Source of the DNA: Tritrichomonas musculus
Lineage: Eukaryota; Parabasalia; Tritrichomonadida; Tritrichomonadidae
DNA length: 64,000 bases
Reading direction: 5' to 3'
NCBI GenBank assembly: GCA_039105265.1
Contig: JAPFFF010000028.1
Coordinates: 1,612,001 to 1,676,000, forward strand
Notes under the pieces: generated by a model
What the model saw: the letters and a program-made list of their open reading frames with translations, nothing else
Told to the model about the DNA's origin: nothing
Database searches by the model: none
Shown here: piece by piece, positions 52,601 through 62,488 of the stretch
Numbering within the stretch: position 1 is the stretch's first letter
Layout: each line of letters opens with the position of its first letter
Translations under genes and position numbers: made by a program

Positions 52601-54351
52601 TTGAAATCAACTCTCCACACTTGGATTACATCTTAGGAGCCGTTTCGCACATGTTTGGAGGAGTTGCATGTATGAATTACATGGTGACATCTCTTTACAA
52701 TTACCCGAATGCGTTACTGTCATGGCAAGAGCTAGCTAACCGTTCACTTCTTCGAATGAATCTCTTCATTACATATTTCCACCGTGTTCAATATGGAATG
52801 GAAGAGACGAGCTCGCCTCCTTTTGCGGGCTACTCAAAGACATACTGGGAAGCTATGCCGTATTTCCAATGTGAAGATGACAAGAGAGTTCCAGAACGAT
52901 TCAATGAAACATTCAGTTGTTTCTCAATTGATGTTAAATTGCATTTGATTGAGCCATTTGTGTTGTCGCAAATCTTGCCAGTTTTGGAAGATCCTGAGGA
53001 ATTCAACATTTCGCATTCATCTGAATATTTGGAGAATTTGTGGCTCTTGAGTATTGAATTGTATGACAAGTTGTTCTTTCCAATGTTTGATGAGATTGTC
53101 TCTAACACGAAGAGCTTGTTGCTTTCAGAGATTCCTCGATATCGAACGCCAACGATTATCTTGCTTGTTGTTCTTCTTGTGATTGTCATTGGAATCTATT
53201 ATGAAGCTCATTTGTCAAGCAACAAGATTAAGTTTGCCTTATCGATTCTTCTTCAGTGTCCGCCGAATGTTGTGATGCAGACGGCGAAAGTGATGAACGT
53301 TCTCTCAGGCGACTTTGAAGAAAAAGTGCATGACATGGGAACACATCAAGCAGAGTACTTTGACCTTGTTGTTCAGCGGATTCCAGACTCGGTGATCATT
53401 ATGGACTCCGACTACAACATCATCTCAGTGAACCGCTCGAGCGAGCGCATATATAAAATCAGCAGTGAAGACTTTGTTGGGCAAAATGGTCAAGACTTCT
53501 TTTTCAGTTCACAATTCAGTGAGAATGCGTCAGAAATCTTTGAGAACCTCGACACGCTTATAGACGTTGAGTACTACATAGATGAAGGTGAATCAGACTG
53601 TTCATATCTTCGTATCAAGCTCAGCTTTTTCCAGAACAGTTACGTTGTAACAGCGCGAGACATCACGCAAACGATGCTGTACAAAAGGCTGATTTCAGAC
53701 GAGAAAGAGAAGAGCGACCGTTTACTTGCTGCTATTCTTCCTCCGAATTTGATTCGCCGTGTTCAAGACGGCGAACAAAACATCTCGTTCTCTGTGCAAT
53801 CAGCGACGGTTCTTTTCCTTGATATCGTCTCATTCACGCCTTGGTGTGCAGCGAACACGGCGCAGATGATCATGTCGACACTGAACATCATGTTTCGCGA
53901 GCTCGACTCTCGCTTGATGCGCCACTCGACACTGACCAAGATCAAGTGCATCGGCGACTGCTACATGGCAGCAGGAGGAATCTTCGTCGAGGTCAACCAG
54001 CCGGCGGTCCACGCGAAAGAGATGGTCGAGTTCGGACTGGAAGCGCTGCAGGCGCTTGTATACATCAACAAGGAATACAACCTGACACTGCAGATTCGCG
54101 TGGGGATCAACACAGGAGGACCACTCGTTGCAGGTGTCTTCGGAACAGAGAAGCCGACATTCGAAATCCTCGGACCAGCGATCAACATGGCACAGCAGAT
54201 GGAGCATCACGGAGTGGCAATGATGGTCCACATCTCGAGATCGACTTACGAGCTGGTTTATGGCGGCAATTTCATTATTAAGGAGAGAGGAAAAATCGAA
54301 GTTAAAAATGGGAAAGTCTCTACTTATCTTGTTAGCGGAAAAAATTCTTAA
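49675..54351 (+). CDS. Multi-pass receptor-type nucleotide cyclase with PAS domain
   Basis: 1558 residues from ATG 49675; the reading upstream lacks ATG. The N-terminal ~350 residues hold a cluster of membrane segments. More lie near 620, 850, 950 and 1165, flanking two long ectodomain-like regions with NxS/T sites. A PAS domain (~1235-1335, RIPDSVIIMDSDYNIISVN) and a class III cyclase domain (~1370-1550) end the protein. Metal-binding Asp are present (LFLDIVSFTPW, D1383; IGDCYMAAGG, D1428). The purine-selecting positions are K1424 and E1497 (ATP-type enzymes usually K/D), and the transition-state Arg is Gln (INMAQQM, Q1508), while N1504 is kept. The architecture is typical of the expanded trichomonad cyclase family. 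It likely makes cAMP at the plasma membrane in response to an unknown signal. Confidence 0.88.
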   Translation: MLTSKTHKTTASSDNMSQDEAAGNFFEKKIIKKIRNMVLYLVNYIDTVDIDLYPLHTFVSIWRIIQYIGPSLAACYPNFWKPNSYYSKAISIISIFFHIIPPPYRAQSSIIVEFAYFGIVLLSTILILGTAFNFRKNAKVSEWIPYFFVSFVDGISLLIAPIVCQIIGESIGRLIKGSTHFSEALEIIGIIFGFIGLVTQMFFFIRFNSVSVVFRPFSLMTVLHEPQIHFTSMSLLITFLTAIASQLNQVPRVILTFITSLLYIVCILIVFYPGSIISYVYKKLLFSASLSCFIFMLIVGIYDLIGHEAVMIELFVYILVFIVSYIVSVFVGGRSIMKKLRFIDEKGDDINNYTSVWHFLNMSICAFERSHPILNDWQLFKSAAFKYEDSMDFWMVFAKFVAIYPEENSLLSYIIFSIQSQHFSSLVARQAVSQAKIVLTQREGSLTSELKIRLTKSARQVQFAKRKLRHVWDLAIQSNTREMDSAINSANISVTKARSNFLHIFGQYPNNRFVAKAYARFILEVDGDQQKFFEWNEKIQILNRGILVHPDRTNLLGLHAYPILPIITQYGMSPTKGSAQYDLDHTVSESSTITVEDLQGIQMNEQISVIQDRIRVLSIPATNFIIAWTTILYFIMVLVPAIFLLVYTPTYFDEMTTPINFMYHLSFMRSAAFMLPAFGHHYLCEQLNISENESFFSKPNYKFHMESFGGANETREQFKHVASMNSNSIEQVGMYRSWSPNDERISIVHEIVFGNSIPYRYYSNSSNGETSFTANVSLQTAMMESAMQITNLLEIEETGGTLTFDLFSTANLANPIYNARTIVEYVEIALQNLYGYLAQRHDDIDNVTLFAMLFLAICYSVTIAGLLIYQIKNLTNANKIVYECLTALPKNVVSNVAESMRMIAKEEDGQISDEETDNFNKQDENIMKVFSSASDISLMKSREKIHYITLNVLFIICVVVIIVLICKVFPTISREVEINSPHLDYILGAVSHMFGGVACMNYMVTSLYNYPNALLSWQELANRSLLRMNLFITYFHRVQYGMEETSSPPFAGYSKTYWEAMPYFQCEDDKRVPERFNETFSCFSIDVKLHLIEPFVLSQILPVLEDPEEFNISHSSEYLENLWLLSIELYDKLFFPMFDEIVSNTKSLLLSEIPRYRTPTIILLVVLLVIVIGIYYEAHLSSNKIKFALSILLQCPPNVVMQTAKVMNVLSGDFEEKVHDMGTHQAEYFDLVVQRIPDSVIIMDSDYNIISVNRSSERIYKISSEDFVGQNGQDFFFSSQFSENASEIFENLDTLIDVEYYIDEGESDCSYLRIKLSFFQNSYVVTARDITQTMLYKRLISDEKEKSDRLLAAILPPNLIRRVQDGEQNISFSVQSATVLFLDIVSFTPWCAANTAQMIMSTLNIMFRELDSRLMRHSTLTKIKCIGDCYMAAGGIFVEVNQPAVHAKEMVEFGLEALQALVYINKEYNLTLQIRVGINTGGPLVAGVFGTEKPTFEILGPAINMAQQMEHHGVAMMVHISRSTYELVYGGNFIIKERGKIEVKNGKVSTYLVSGKNS

Positions 54352-54487
54352 ATATTTTATTTTTGTTTGATCTTTGTAGCTTTTAATTTTTATTTTTATT
54401 TTTAATTCAGAGTTTTGTATCGATCTGAGAGTGATTTTTAAAATATTGTTTTTGCCACCTCTAGACATTGGTAAAAGGAAATTGGAT

Positions 54488-57055
54488 AATAAAGAAAATA
54501 GAATAAAAATAGAATTTTAATATTGATTTTATTTTTTTAATCAACTTCTTCAACTCTTGGGCCATTGTTTGTTTCTGGATGTTGATTATTATTTGAATCA
54601 GCGTTTCCTGGTGAAGAGTTTTGATATGCTCTTTGCATTAGAGGCATCAGTTTTCCTTCAAGCTCTTTCTGCTTTGCTTCGAAGTCACTTATTTCGGCAT
54701 CCTGATTGATATCAATCCAAGCAAGCGCGTCGTCAATCTCTCTGTTAATCTTGTCCTTATCTTCTTGTGAGACAGCAGATGCGAATTGTTCATTTGACAA
54801 TGAGTTGCGAACGCCGAAGCAGTATCCTTCAAGTGCGTTTTTAGCTTCGACTCTCTTACGAACTTTTTCATCTTGCTCTTTGAATTTTTCAGCGTCAGAC
54901 ACCATCCTATCTATTTCGTCCTGGGAGAGTCTTCCTCTTTCATTTTTGATAGTGATTTTCTTAACATTCTTTGTTGACTTTTCTTCGGCCGTGACATTCA
55001 TGATTCCTTCAGCATTCACATCAAATGTAACTTCAATTTGCGGGACGCCTCTCGGTGCAGGTGGGATTCCTGTCAAGTCAAATGTGCCCAAAAGATTATT
55101 GTCGGCTGTTTTTGAACGCTCGCCTTCAAATACTTTGATCGTTACAGCAGGCTGATTGTCAGCGAATGTCGTGAATGTCTGCGACTTTTTGATAGGGATT
55201 GTCGAATTCCTTGGAATTAAGACAGTCATGATTTGGCCTGCTGTTTCGATCCCCAGTGAAAGCGGAGCGACGTCAAGAAGGAGAATCTCGTCAAATTTGC
55301 CTTTGTCGTTCCCTTTGATGATCGCTGCTTGGACGGCTGCGCCATATGCAACAGCCTCATCAGGATCAACTCCGCGGCATGGCTGCTTGCCGTTGAAGAA
55401 ATCTTGAAGCAATTGCTGAACGCGCGGAATGCGTGATGAACCGCCAACAAGAACAATATCTGTGACATCACTTTTCGACATCTTTGCATCCTGTAGGACT
55501 TGCGCGACTGGATTCAGTGTTGACCTAAATAGTTCATCATTCAAGTTTTCGAACATTGCTCTTGAAATGTTATCGATGAAATCGTGTCCTTCGTAAAGAG
55601 AATCACATACGATTGATGCATTTGTTGCTGTTGACAATGTTCTCTTTGCGCGTTCACATGCTGTTCTCAGTGTCCTTAGTGCGCGCGGCGATTGACGAAG
55701 ATCGCATTTGAACTTCTTTTGGAAGCGATCTGCAAGGAAATTGACCATTCGATTATCAAAGTCTTCGCCGCCAAGGTGAGTGTCTCCTGCTGTTGCTTTT
55801 ACTTCGAACATTCCTCCATCAATATCGAGAAGTGAAACATCGAATGTTCCTCCGCCTAGATCGAAGATTAAAACATGCCGCTCTTTGTCTGATTTTTCAT
55901 TGAGGCCGAATGCGATTGCTGCTGCAGTTGGCTCGTTGATAATACGAAGAACATTCAATCCAGCGATGACGCCTGCATCCTTCGTAGCTTGACGTTGCCC
56001 ATCGTTGAAATAAGCAGGAACTGTAACAACTGCATCTGTGACTTTTTGTGTCAATTGCGTTTCTGCGACTTCTTTCATTTTTCCAAGAATCATGGCTGAT
56101 ATCTCTTCTGGATAGAACTGTTTGGTTTGACATTTCCACTGAACTTCTATTTGCGGTTTGTCTGAATCTCCTTGAATGACTTTGAAAGGCCAGTGCTTAA
56201 TGTCGCTTTGAACGATTGGATCAGAAAACTTGCGACCGATCATTCTTTTTGAATCAAAAACAGTGTTGGTTGGATTCAACGAAGCCTGATTTTTTGCTGA
56301 ATCGCCAACAAGGCGCTCGTCGTCCGTGAATGCGACATAAGAAGGAGTTGTGCGATTTCCCATGTCGTTCGCAATGATATCGACTCTGTTGTGACGGAAG
56401 ACGCCAACACACGAATAAGTTGTACCAAGATCGATTCCAATGGCTGACATTTTAATTCGCAATAAATAAAATGAACTGTTTTAATGTTTTCATTGAGTGT
56501 GCAATGCGTCTGTCAACAAAATTTTAAAAATATTCGAGCATTTATGAAACTCAAAAAATTGAGTGATTTGAAAACTATCATCCGAACATTTATAAAACTC
56601 ATATTCTCGTAAACTTTGAAGTTTTTAAATGATGAAAATGCTCATTGGCTTATTAAAATATGCTATCTTTTTAAAATAATATTTTCATTTGTTTAATTTT
56701 ATGTTATCTTTAAAATAAATATCAAATATATATTTTAAATGATTTACTCATGAATTTTCATTCATTCTTTCCTCTGGATTGTTTACTTTAAAATTATTAA
56801 AAAAATATCTTTGCAAATCATATTATCATATAAAGTTGCTCAAAATAAATAATAGTAGCATTCATTATGATTACTATTTTAAAACATAGATAAAGTATTT
56901 GAATATATATTTTTAGTAAATTATTTAATCTTCTAATATCAATGATAACATTTTTTTTACCCTGGAAAGTTTCTTATTATTATTATAAGGCATGAATTAA
57001 TTTATTTTTGACAAAGAACAGATTTTGTATATTTTTCATACTTATAAATGTCCGA
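54488..57055 (-). repeat. Right arm of ~2.5-kb Hsp70 inverted repeat
   Basis: Reverse-orientation match of 40040-42582. The high-identity part ends on the cyclase side at the ATTATCC motif (about 54488). The outer ~400 bases are more diverged, with small indels. Confidence 0.9.
54537..56450 (-). CDS. Cytosolic Hsp70 chaperone, copy 2
   Basis: 637 residues from the ATG at 56448-56450, same start context as copy 1. Full Hsp70 motif set and terminal EEVD, no presequence. It differs from copy 1 at few residues (e.g. VQWKCQ for VQWKGQ, LIPRNS for LVPRNS, HPET for HQET), none at ATP-binding motifs. It converges on the cyclase gene, whose stop lies 185 bases away, so the two 3' ends share a very short spacer. 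The shared upstream sequence suggests both copies are regulated alike. Confidence 0.97.
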   Translation of the reverse strand: MSAIGIDLGTTYSCVGVFRHNRVDIIANDMGNRTTPSYVAFTDDERLVGDSAKNQASLNPTNTVFDSKRMIGRKFSDPIVQSDIKHWPFKVIQGDSDKPQIEVQWKCQTKQFYPEEISAMILGKMKEVAETQLTQKVTDAVVTVPAYFNDGQRQATKDAGVIAGLNVLRIINEPTAAAIAFGLNEKSDKERHVLIFDLGGGTFDVSLLDIDGGMFEVKATAGDTHLGGEDFDNRMVNFLADRFQKKFKCDLRQSPRALRTLRTACERAKRTLSTATNASIVCDSLYEGHDFIDNISRAMFENLNDELFRSTLNPVAQVLQDAKMSKSDVTDIVLVGGSSRIPRVQQLLQDFFNGKQPCRGVDPDEAVAYGAAVQAAIIKGNDKGKFDEILLLDVAPLSLGIETAGQIMTVLIPRNSTIPIKKSQTFTTFADNQPAVTIKVFEGERSKTADNNLLGTFDLTGIPPAPRGVPQIEVTFDVNAEGIMNVTAEEKSTKNVKKITIKNERGRLSQDEIDRMVSDAEKFKEQDEKVRKRVEAKNALEGYCFGVRNSLSNEQFASAVSQEDKDKINREIDDALAWIDINQDAEISDFEAKQKELEGKLMPLMQRAYQNSSPGNADSNNNQHPETNNGPRVEEVD

Positions 57056-57178
57056 ACATTTATATATTAAAAGGGGCGCCTTTTTTTAAAAAAAACAATA
57101 TTTATTTTGATATATTTTGTAATATGCATCGAATGAAAAAATATTTTAGAATTTAAGCATTTTTTTATCAAAGCTTAA
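56451..57178. other. Upstream region of Hsp70 copy 2 (inverted-repeat arm) and AT-rich spacer
   Basis: No gene. Contains the same leader and initiator-like TCATTTT (minus strand, 56468-56474) as copy 1. Confidence 0.6.
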
Positions 57179-57673
57179 AACATTCTACATCGAGACCTAA
57201 AGCCACAGAACATTTTGACTGATTCCAATTTTTACCCAAAAGTCTGTTATTTTGAACTTTCTAGATGTTTTTCAAATTCTCTCACAAATTCAATGCAATT
57301 TTCAATGACAGGACAAATTGGTACCCCTTTATACATGTCCCCCGAAATGTTTGAAGATGAAGAACATTTTGGACCAGCAGTTGATGTTTACGCATTCGCT
57401 ATTCTTGCGTATGAAATTGTGACCGGTAAAGAGCCTTTCTCTGAAAATGGAAAACAGCCTACTTTCAGCGAAATCATTAAGAATATCAGGGATTTAAAGA
57501 GGCCAGTGTTCGCGAGCAGCATTCCAGACAACATGAGAGATTTGATTGAAAAATGCTGGAGCCAGGATCCTAAAGAACGTCCCTCTTTTGATGAAATTTT
57601 TAAGAAGCTTTCAACCGACTTTTCATATTCAGAGGAAACCGTTGACGAGGAAGAAATAAATGAATATGACTAA
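57179..57673 (+). pseudogene. Protein kinase C-lobe fragment (TKL-like), 5'-truncated
   Basis: From 57179 the frame reads NILHRDLKPQNILTDSNFYP, directly after an in-frame TAA (57176-57178), and continues to TAA 57671-57673. It has an intact catalytic loop HRDLKPQN and the later motifs GTPLYMSPEMF, DVYAFAILAYEIVTG and CWSQDPKERPSF. The metal-binding DFG position reads YFE, and the whole N-lobe (glycine loop, VAIK lysine, helix C) is absent with no trace upstream. It is a dead fragment of a trichomonad TKL-type kinase gene. A short acidic tail (EETVDEEEINEYD) closes it. Confidence 0.75.
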
Positions 57674-58621
57674 ATTAAGCAAATTAATATGATATAAATG
57701 ATAAAATAAAAAATCTATAGGAACTTGATTTTATCTTTAATCACAAATTTTTTATTAGCACAAGTTCATAGTTAAACGAAAAGAAGACATAAAATTGAAG
57801 TTCGTTGGAATTGCGATGCAACCGCATCTGTACATTTAATCGAGTATAGATGGTCGTTTGTCGATTGGCAAATGAGCGACTATTTTGCCATTAAAAAAGT
57901 TCTTTCCTGTTTGTCGATTGGTAAAAAAAGTCAAAAAAAAAAAAAAAAAATTACCAATTGAGAACAACTTTTTGAATGAAATTTCAAAAATTTTGATAGA
58001 TTTGCTTACATATTCCAGGCAATTACATATCAAATATGAAATAATTTCATTTATGCTCCAGTGAGGGTTATACATATTTTCCACTTTCAAAATCTTTGAG
58101 CAGTATAATGACTAAAGAAATAAATTGTTATAATGAAATTATTTTTTCCCCTATTTTATCAGCAAATAAGCTTTTATCATTCCAAATAATTTCATTATAA
58201 CAATGAAATCGTTATATTTTTTCCTTAAAGATTTATATGACTCATTAAAGAAAATGCGTTTTTAACCATCCTCAAACAGTTCATGTAGTGTTGTTAAAGC
58301 ATTGTTTTTAAATATAATAATCTAATGATATACATGAAACAATTGATACATAAGGGATTATTTACTTATAAAAAATCAAATGAAGATAAGAATAATTGCT
58401 ATATTAATAAAAATAATAATGATAGAATGTTTTTAATTTGCTATATTTTTATTTTGTTCTTTTTCAGAAGCCTTTCAAAATTGAATGAAAATTTTCGAAA
58501 AAGTTCGAATTTTTTTTCTGAGATCAGAAAAAAATTGAATGAAAATTTTCGAAAAAGTGCGTAAAAAAAATTCTATCAAAATTTTTCAAAAAAAAACTTT
58601 TTTGTCGATAGGTTTAAGCCC
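57674..58621. other. AT-rich intergenic DNA with small repeats
   Basis: No gene supported. It holds repeated TTTGTCGATTGG words (57857 and 57908), an 81-bp perfect-armed inverted repeat (58124-58204), and a direct repeat of about 30 bp around AATGAAAATTTTCGAAAAAG (58482 and 58537). The reading frame 58325-58564 is built partly of that repeat and is not protein-like. Confidence 0.5.
58124..58204. repeat. 81-bp inverted repeat with 21-bp perfect arms
   Basis: Arms start ATTGTTATAATG and end CATTATAACAAT around a 39-base centre. GAAAT occurs on both outer flanks but the duplication is not convincing. Possibly a tiny MITE. Confidence 0.5.
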
Positions 58622-61600
58622 ATGAACTCTTTCAATATAAATAACTATATTTTGCTTAATAAAATTGAAAATAGTTCATTTAGCGAGTTATATACAGCTA
58701 GAGATAAAAACACAGGAGAAGTATTAGCTGCTAAAATTTCTTTGAAATCATTTGATGAATCAAATCCATCAATTAAAAAATTATCAAATTATATGGGCGA
58801 CGCTAAACAACTTAGCCATCCTGCTATTTTAAAATATATTGGATATTGCTCAAATAATTTTTATAATGAACCTAAACCAGTCATAATTTCGCAATTTATG
58901 CCTAATAGATCATTAGAAGAAGCGTTATACAAGCCCAAAAATTTAAGCACGCTTTCTCATTGGAATGATACTATAAAATTTATTAATATATTTGGGATTG
59001 CCTCAGCCATGTCCCATTTACATTCGCATAATATTATTCACGGCTACTTATACCCAAATAATATTTTATTAAATTATCATATGTTTCCAAAAGTTTCAGA
59101 TTTTCAACCATTTAATTTTCATGGTTCAACCCAAAATACGATAGATACAAAAACAGTCATTTATACAGCCCCAGAATTATGTGGTAATTCTAATTACTCG
59201 AAAGAAGGCGATGTTTACGCTTTTGGTATGATAATGTACGAAATTTTAACAAACGAGAAACCGTTTAAAAATTTAAACTTTTTTGAAGTACTCACAAAAG
59301 TTGCTACAGGCAACCGTCCTTCAATAAATGCAACAATAATGGATTCTTATTCAAAATTGATACAAAAATGCTGGTCACAAAATCCGTCTGACCGACCAAC
59401 TTTTGACGACATTGTAAAAATGCTCAGAAACGACTCGCTATTCATGACTGACTCGACCGACAGGCAAGAATGCGAGAATTACATTGAATACATCGATGAG
59501 TATCAAATTATTTACGAAAAAACAGGGAAGTGCCTTTCTTTTGAGGACTTCGTTCCGAGCAGATTAAAAATGTTCGAGCGCGAAGATCAAACAAAACAAG
59601 CTGAAACTGAAACACAAAGTAATTCAAGTGGCCAATTTGACTTTACAGCTAAAAATAATCGAAACAAGCTCATGGATTTGTTTGAACTCGATAATAAGCA
59701 GAGTGAATCAAACGATAAAAAAATACCAGAGATCAAAGATGGTCACAATGAAACTAATAATCAGACAATTTTGTTTGATTTAATTAACCAAGACAATAAA
59801 AATAAACAAAACAAGATTGAGATTTTATTTGAATTGGATGATAAAAACAAACAAGATAAATCATCAGACAATAATTCACAAAGCAATCATTCTAAATCAG
59901 ACAGCCAGACCATTTTATTTGATTTGTTTGAATTAGAGAATCAAAGCAAAGAGAACGAGTCAGACAAATCACCAAAAGTGAAAAGTCAAACAAAGAAAAG
60001 CGAATCAGAGATGCAAAGCAATTTTATCAGCTGCCCAATGACACCACAACAAAACTCTTCTTGTAAATCAATATTTTTAAGTAATTCTGAAGATTTATTA
60101 AAACATATTAATATCAGAAAAATCGTTAAAAATAATTTAAAAGCATGCGACCATCCGCTTTTAATTAAAAAACAAATCTTAAGTAACAGCTCAGATTTGA
60201 TCAATTTTTCAGGTAAAATGATAGTATTAGATAAAATGCTTTCAAATCCACAACGAAAAAATAAAATAATTATTATTTCGCAAATTAATGAGATGCTTGA
60301 TATAATTTCTGAATATTTGATTACGAAGAAATATAAATTTGACAAATTTGATTCTAATATTAGAGGACAAAAAAGGCAGCATTTAATTGATGTATTTAAT
60401 GACAAAAATAACGACTTATTTATATTACTATTAGATGCAAACTCAGGACTTAAAGGAATTAACTTCAGTGCTGCAAATACTATTATTGTATATGATGCTG
60501 ACTTCGAGAAAATAAATGATATTTATTTTGGCAGTGCGGAAATTTATTATCTAGTTTCAGAGAAAAGTTGTGAACAAATGAAAATAAAATTGAGTTTTGA
60601 TGCTTTTAATAAAGGTGTTAAAATTAATGAAGAGGAAAATGAAAAGATTCTACGATATGGCGCTTATTATGCTTTTAATAGTCAAGAAAAAGAATTGAGA
60701 AACAAAGTAAATGAAACAATTGAATCTGAAATTGGCAGAATTATTGCAAAAAGTAGAAAATTAATGGAAATTGAAGAAGATTCTATTTATTTAAATAATC
60801 CGAATTTTTGGTTTAATTATCTTCCAACAAAGATGTATAATAGTTATTATAACCCAGAAGATTTGTTCTTCGCAAAATTTTCTAAAGAAAAATTATTTGT
60901 TGATAAAACCAAAATGATTAATATTATCAATGAAAATTTCTTTGAAAAAGACAAAAGATATCTTTGTGTTTCTCGTCCACGAAGATTTGGAAAAAGTTAT
61001 GCAGCACAAATGTTATGCGCTTATTATAGCAAAGGAAATGATAATAAAGAAATATTTCAAAATTTAGAAGTTGCACAAAATCCTTCATGGAAAAATAACA
61101 TAAATAAGTATAATGTTATTTTTATGGATATATTGCAAATGGTTTGTAAAGTGAAGTCTCAATTTTCATCAGGTGAACAAATAAATATTGTTCACTATAT
61201 TCAATCTTTAGTCCTAAATGAAATCATTAATGTTTTCCCATTTATCGATATAAAAAATGAAACTTTATCATCAGCACTTGAAAAAATTCATAATAAAACA
61301 GGTCAAAAATTTGTTATAATAATAGATGAGTGGGATTATATATTAAACAATTTTCCAAATAATCAAGTGCTATTAAATGATTATGCTACTTTTATCGAAT
61401 CAATGTTCAAAGGTATACAAACTACAAATTACATTAGTTTGGCATACTTAACTGGTATATTGCCAATCAAATGTCATAATTTGCTTTCATCATATAACAA
61501 TTTTCTTGAGTTTTCTATGTTTACACCATATCCATTTGAAGAATGCTTTGGTTTTACTCAAGATGAAGTAAAGAAATTGTGTGCTGGTAAATCCCAAAAT

Positions 61601-62488
61601 TTCGAATCGGTTGAAAAATTTTATGATGGATATATTTTCAATGGAATTCACATATTCAATCCTAATTCTGTTATATGCTCGATAATATGCAACAATTGTC
61701 AAAGTTATTGGTCACGAACAGGATCATATGAAAAATTAGCTGATTATATTAATCTGAATTTTGATGGATTGCAAGATACAATTATTCAATTACTTAGCGA
61801 ATCTCATTATCCATTAATATCATCACAATATAAAAGTAATATAAATGATTTTGTAGATAAAGAAGATGTTTTGATTTACTTGGTGCACATTGGATATCTA
61901 GCATATGACAACACAAGTAACAAAGTATTTATACCAAATTTGGAATTATTTCTTGAATTTGATCGTGCTATACGTTCAATAAAAAACCAAAATTGGGCAA
62001 ATGTTATATACGCTTTGAACAGATCAGAAAAATTATTAGATGATACTATTAATGGAAGAGAGAAAGAAGTGGCTGAAGGAATAGACAAAGTTCATACTGA
62101 TAATGTGTCAATTCTATCATATAACAATGAACTCTCCTTAAGCTGCGTTATTTCACTGGCTTATTATTCAGCTATTAAATATTATTCAATTATTCGTGAA
62201 TTTCCTTTAGGGAAAGGTTTTGCTGATGTAACATTTCTACCTAGAAAAAATGTTAATCAACCAGCTATTTTAATAGAGCTCAAATGGAATAAAAGTGAAT
62301 TTGGAGCAATTAAACAAATTGAGTCTAAAAAATATCATGGGAGCCTATCAAATATCACAGATAATGATGTCATTTTAGTTGGTATTAATTATAATAAAAA
62401 CGACAAAACGTACACATGCCAAATCAGAAAATATGACTTTAATACTAAAACTATTAAGCTTTTTGAAAAATATAGTAGTCAATCATAA
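58622..62488 (+). CDS. Fusion: pseudokinase - SNF2/CHD-like helicase lobe - AAA-ATPase-like - PD-(D/E)XK nuclease
   Basis: 1288 residues, one open frame. (1) ~1-275: protein-kinase fold with K38 and APE/DVYAFG motifs, but HRD-x-K-x-x-N is HGYLYPNN (140-147) and DFG is DFQ (160-162), so inactive. (2) ~275-480: Asn/Gln/Lys-rich linker. (3) ~490-690: C-terminal lobe of an SNF2 helicase of CHD/ISWI type (SGKMIVLDKML, SQINEMLDIISEYL, LKGINFSAANTIIVYDADF, ILRYGAYYAF); lobe 1 and the RAHRIGQ motif are missing. (4) ~750-1130: PF09820-type domain with FVDKT, intact RPRRFGKS (785-792), IIIDEWD (D902, E903), CFGFTQDEV and YDGYIFNG. (5) ~1140-1288: DUF1703-type nuclease with D1202 and ELK (E1219, K1221), apparently intact. 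Inferred: a nuclease/NTPase effector guided by two dead binding modules, possibly to chromatin. Confidence 0.82.
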   Translation: MNSFNINNYILLNKIENSSFSELYTARDKNTGEVLAAKISLKSFDESNPSIKKLSNYMGDAKQLSHPAILKYIGYCSNNFYNEPKPVIISQFMPNRSLEEALYKPKNLSTLSHWNDTIKFINIFGIASAMSHLHSHNIIHGYLYPNNILLNYHMFPKVSDFQPFNFHGSTQNTIDTKTVIYTAPELCGNSNYSKEGDVYAFGMIMYEILTNEKPFKNLNFFEVLTKVATGNRPSINATIMDSYSKLIQKCWSQNPSDRPTFDDIVKMLRNDSLFMTDSTDRQECENYIEYIDEYQIIYEKTGKCLSFEDFVPSRLKMFEREDQTKQAETETQSNSSGQFDFTAKNNRNKLMDLFELDNKQSESNDKKIPEIKDGHNETNNQTILFDLINQDNKNKQNKIEILFELDDKNKQDKSSDNNSQSNHSKSDSQTILFDLFELENQSKENESDKSPKVKSQTKKSESEMQSNFISCPMTPQQNSSCKSIFLSNSEDLLKHINIRKIVKNNLKACDHPLLIKKQILSNSSDLINFSGKMIVLDKMLSNPQRKNKIIIISQINEMLDIISEYLITKKYKFDKFDSNIRGQKRQHLIDVFNDKNNDLFILLLDANSGLKGINFSAANTIIVYDADFEKINDIYFGSAEIYYLVSEKSCEQMKIKLSFDAFNKGVKINEEENEKILRYGAYYAFNSQEKELRNKVNETIESEIGRIIAKSRKLMEIEEDSIYLNNPNFWFNYLPTKMYNSYYNPEDLFFAKFSKEKLFVDKTKMINIINENFFEKDKRYLCVSRPRRFGKSYAAQMLCAYYSKGNDNKEIFQNLEVAQNPSWKNNINKYNVIFMDILQMVCKVKSQFSSGEQINIVHYIQSLVLNEIINVFPFIDIKNETLSSALEKIHNKTGQKFVIIIDEWDYILNNFPNNQVLLNDYATFIESMFKGIQTTNYISLAYLTGILPIKCHNLLSSYNNFLEFSMFTPYPFEECFGFTQDEVKKLCAGKSQNFESVEKFYDGYIFNGIHIFNPNSVICSIICNNCQSYWSRTGSYEKLADYINLNFDGLQDTIIQLLSESHYPLISSQYKSNINDFVDKEDVLIYLVHIGYLAYDNTSNKVFIPNLELFLEFDRAIRSIKNQNWANVIYALNRSEKLLDDTINGREKEVAEGIDKVHTDNVSILSYNNELSLSCVISLAYYSAIKYYSIIREFPLGKGFADVTFLPRKNVNQPAILIELKWNKSEFGAIKQIESKKYHGSLSNITDNDVILVGINYNKNDKTYTCQIRKYDFNTKTIKLFEKYSSQS

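Noticed and set aside
53830-54468. 212-codon antisense ORF at the cyclase 3' end
   Set aside because: Shadow of the conserved cyclase domain; composition is that of reverse-read codons.
58325-58564. 79-codon ORF before the fusion gene
   Set aside because: Its C-terminal part is the translation of a 30-bp direct repeat; no motif and no conserved start.
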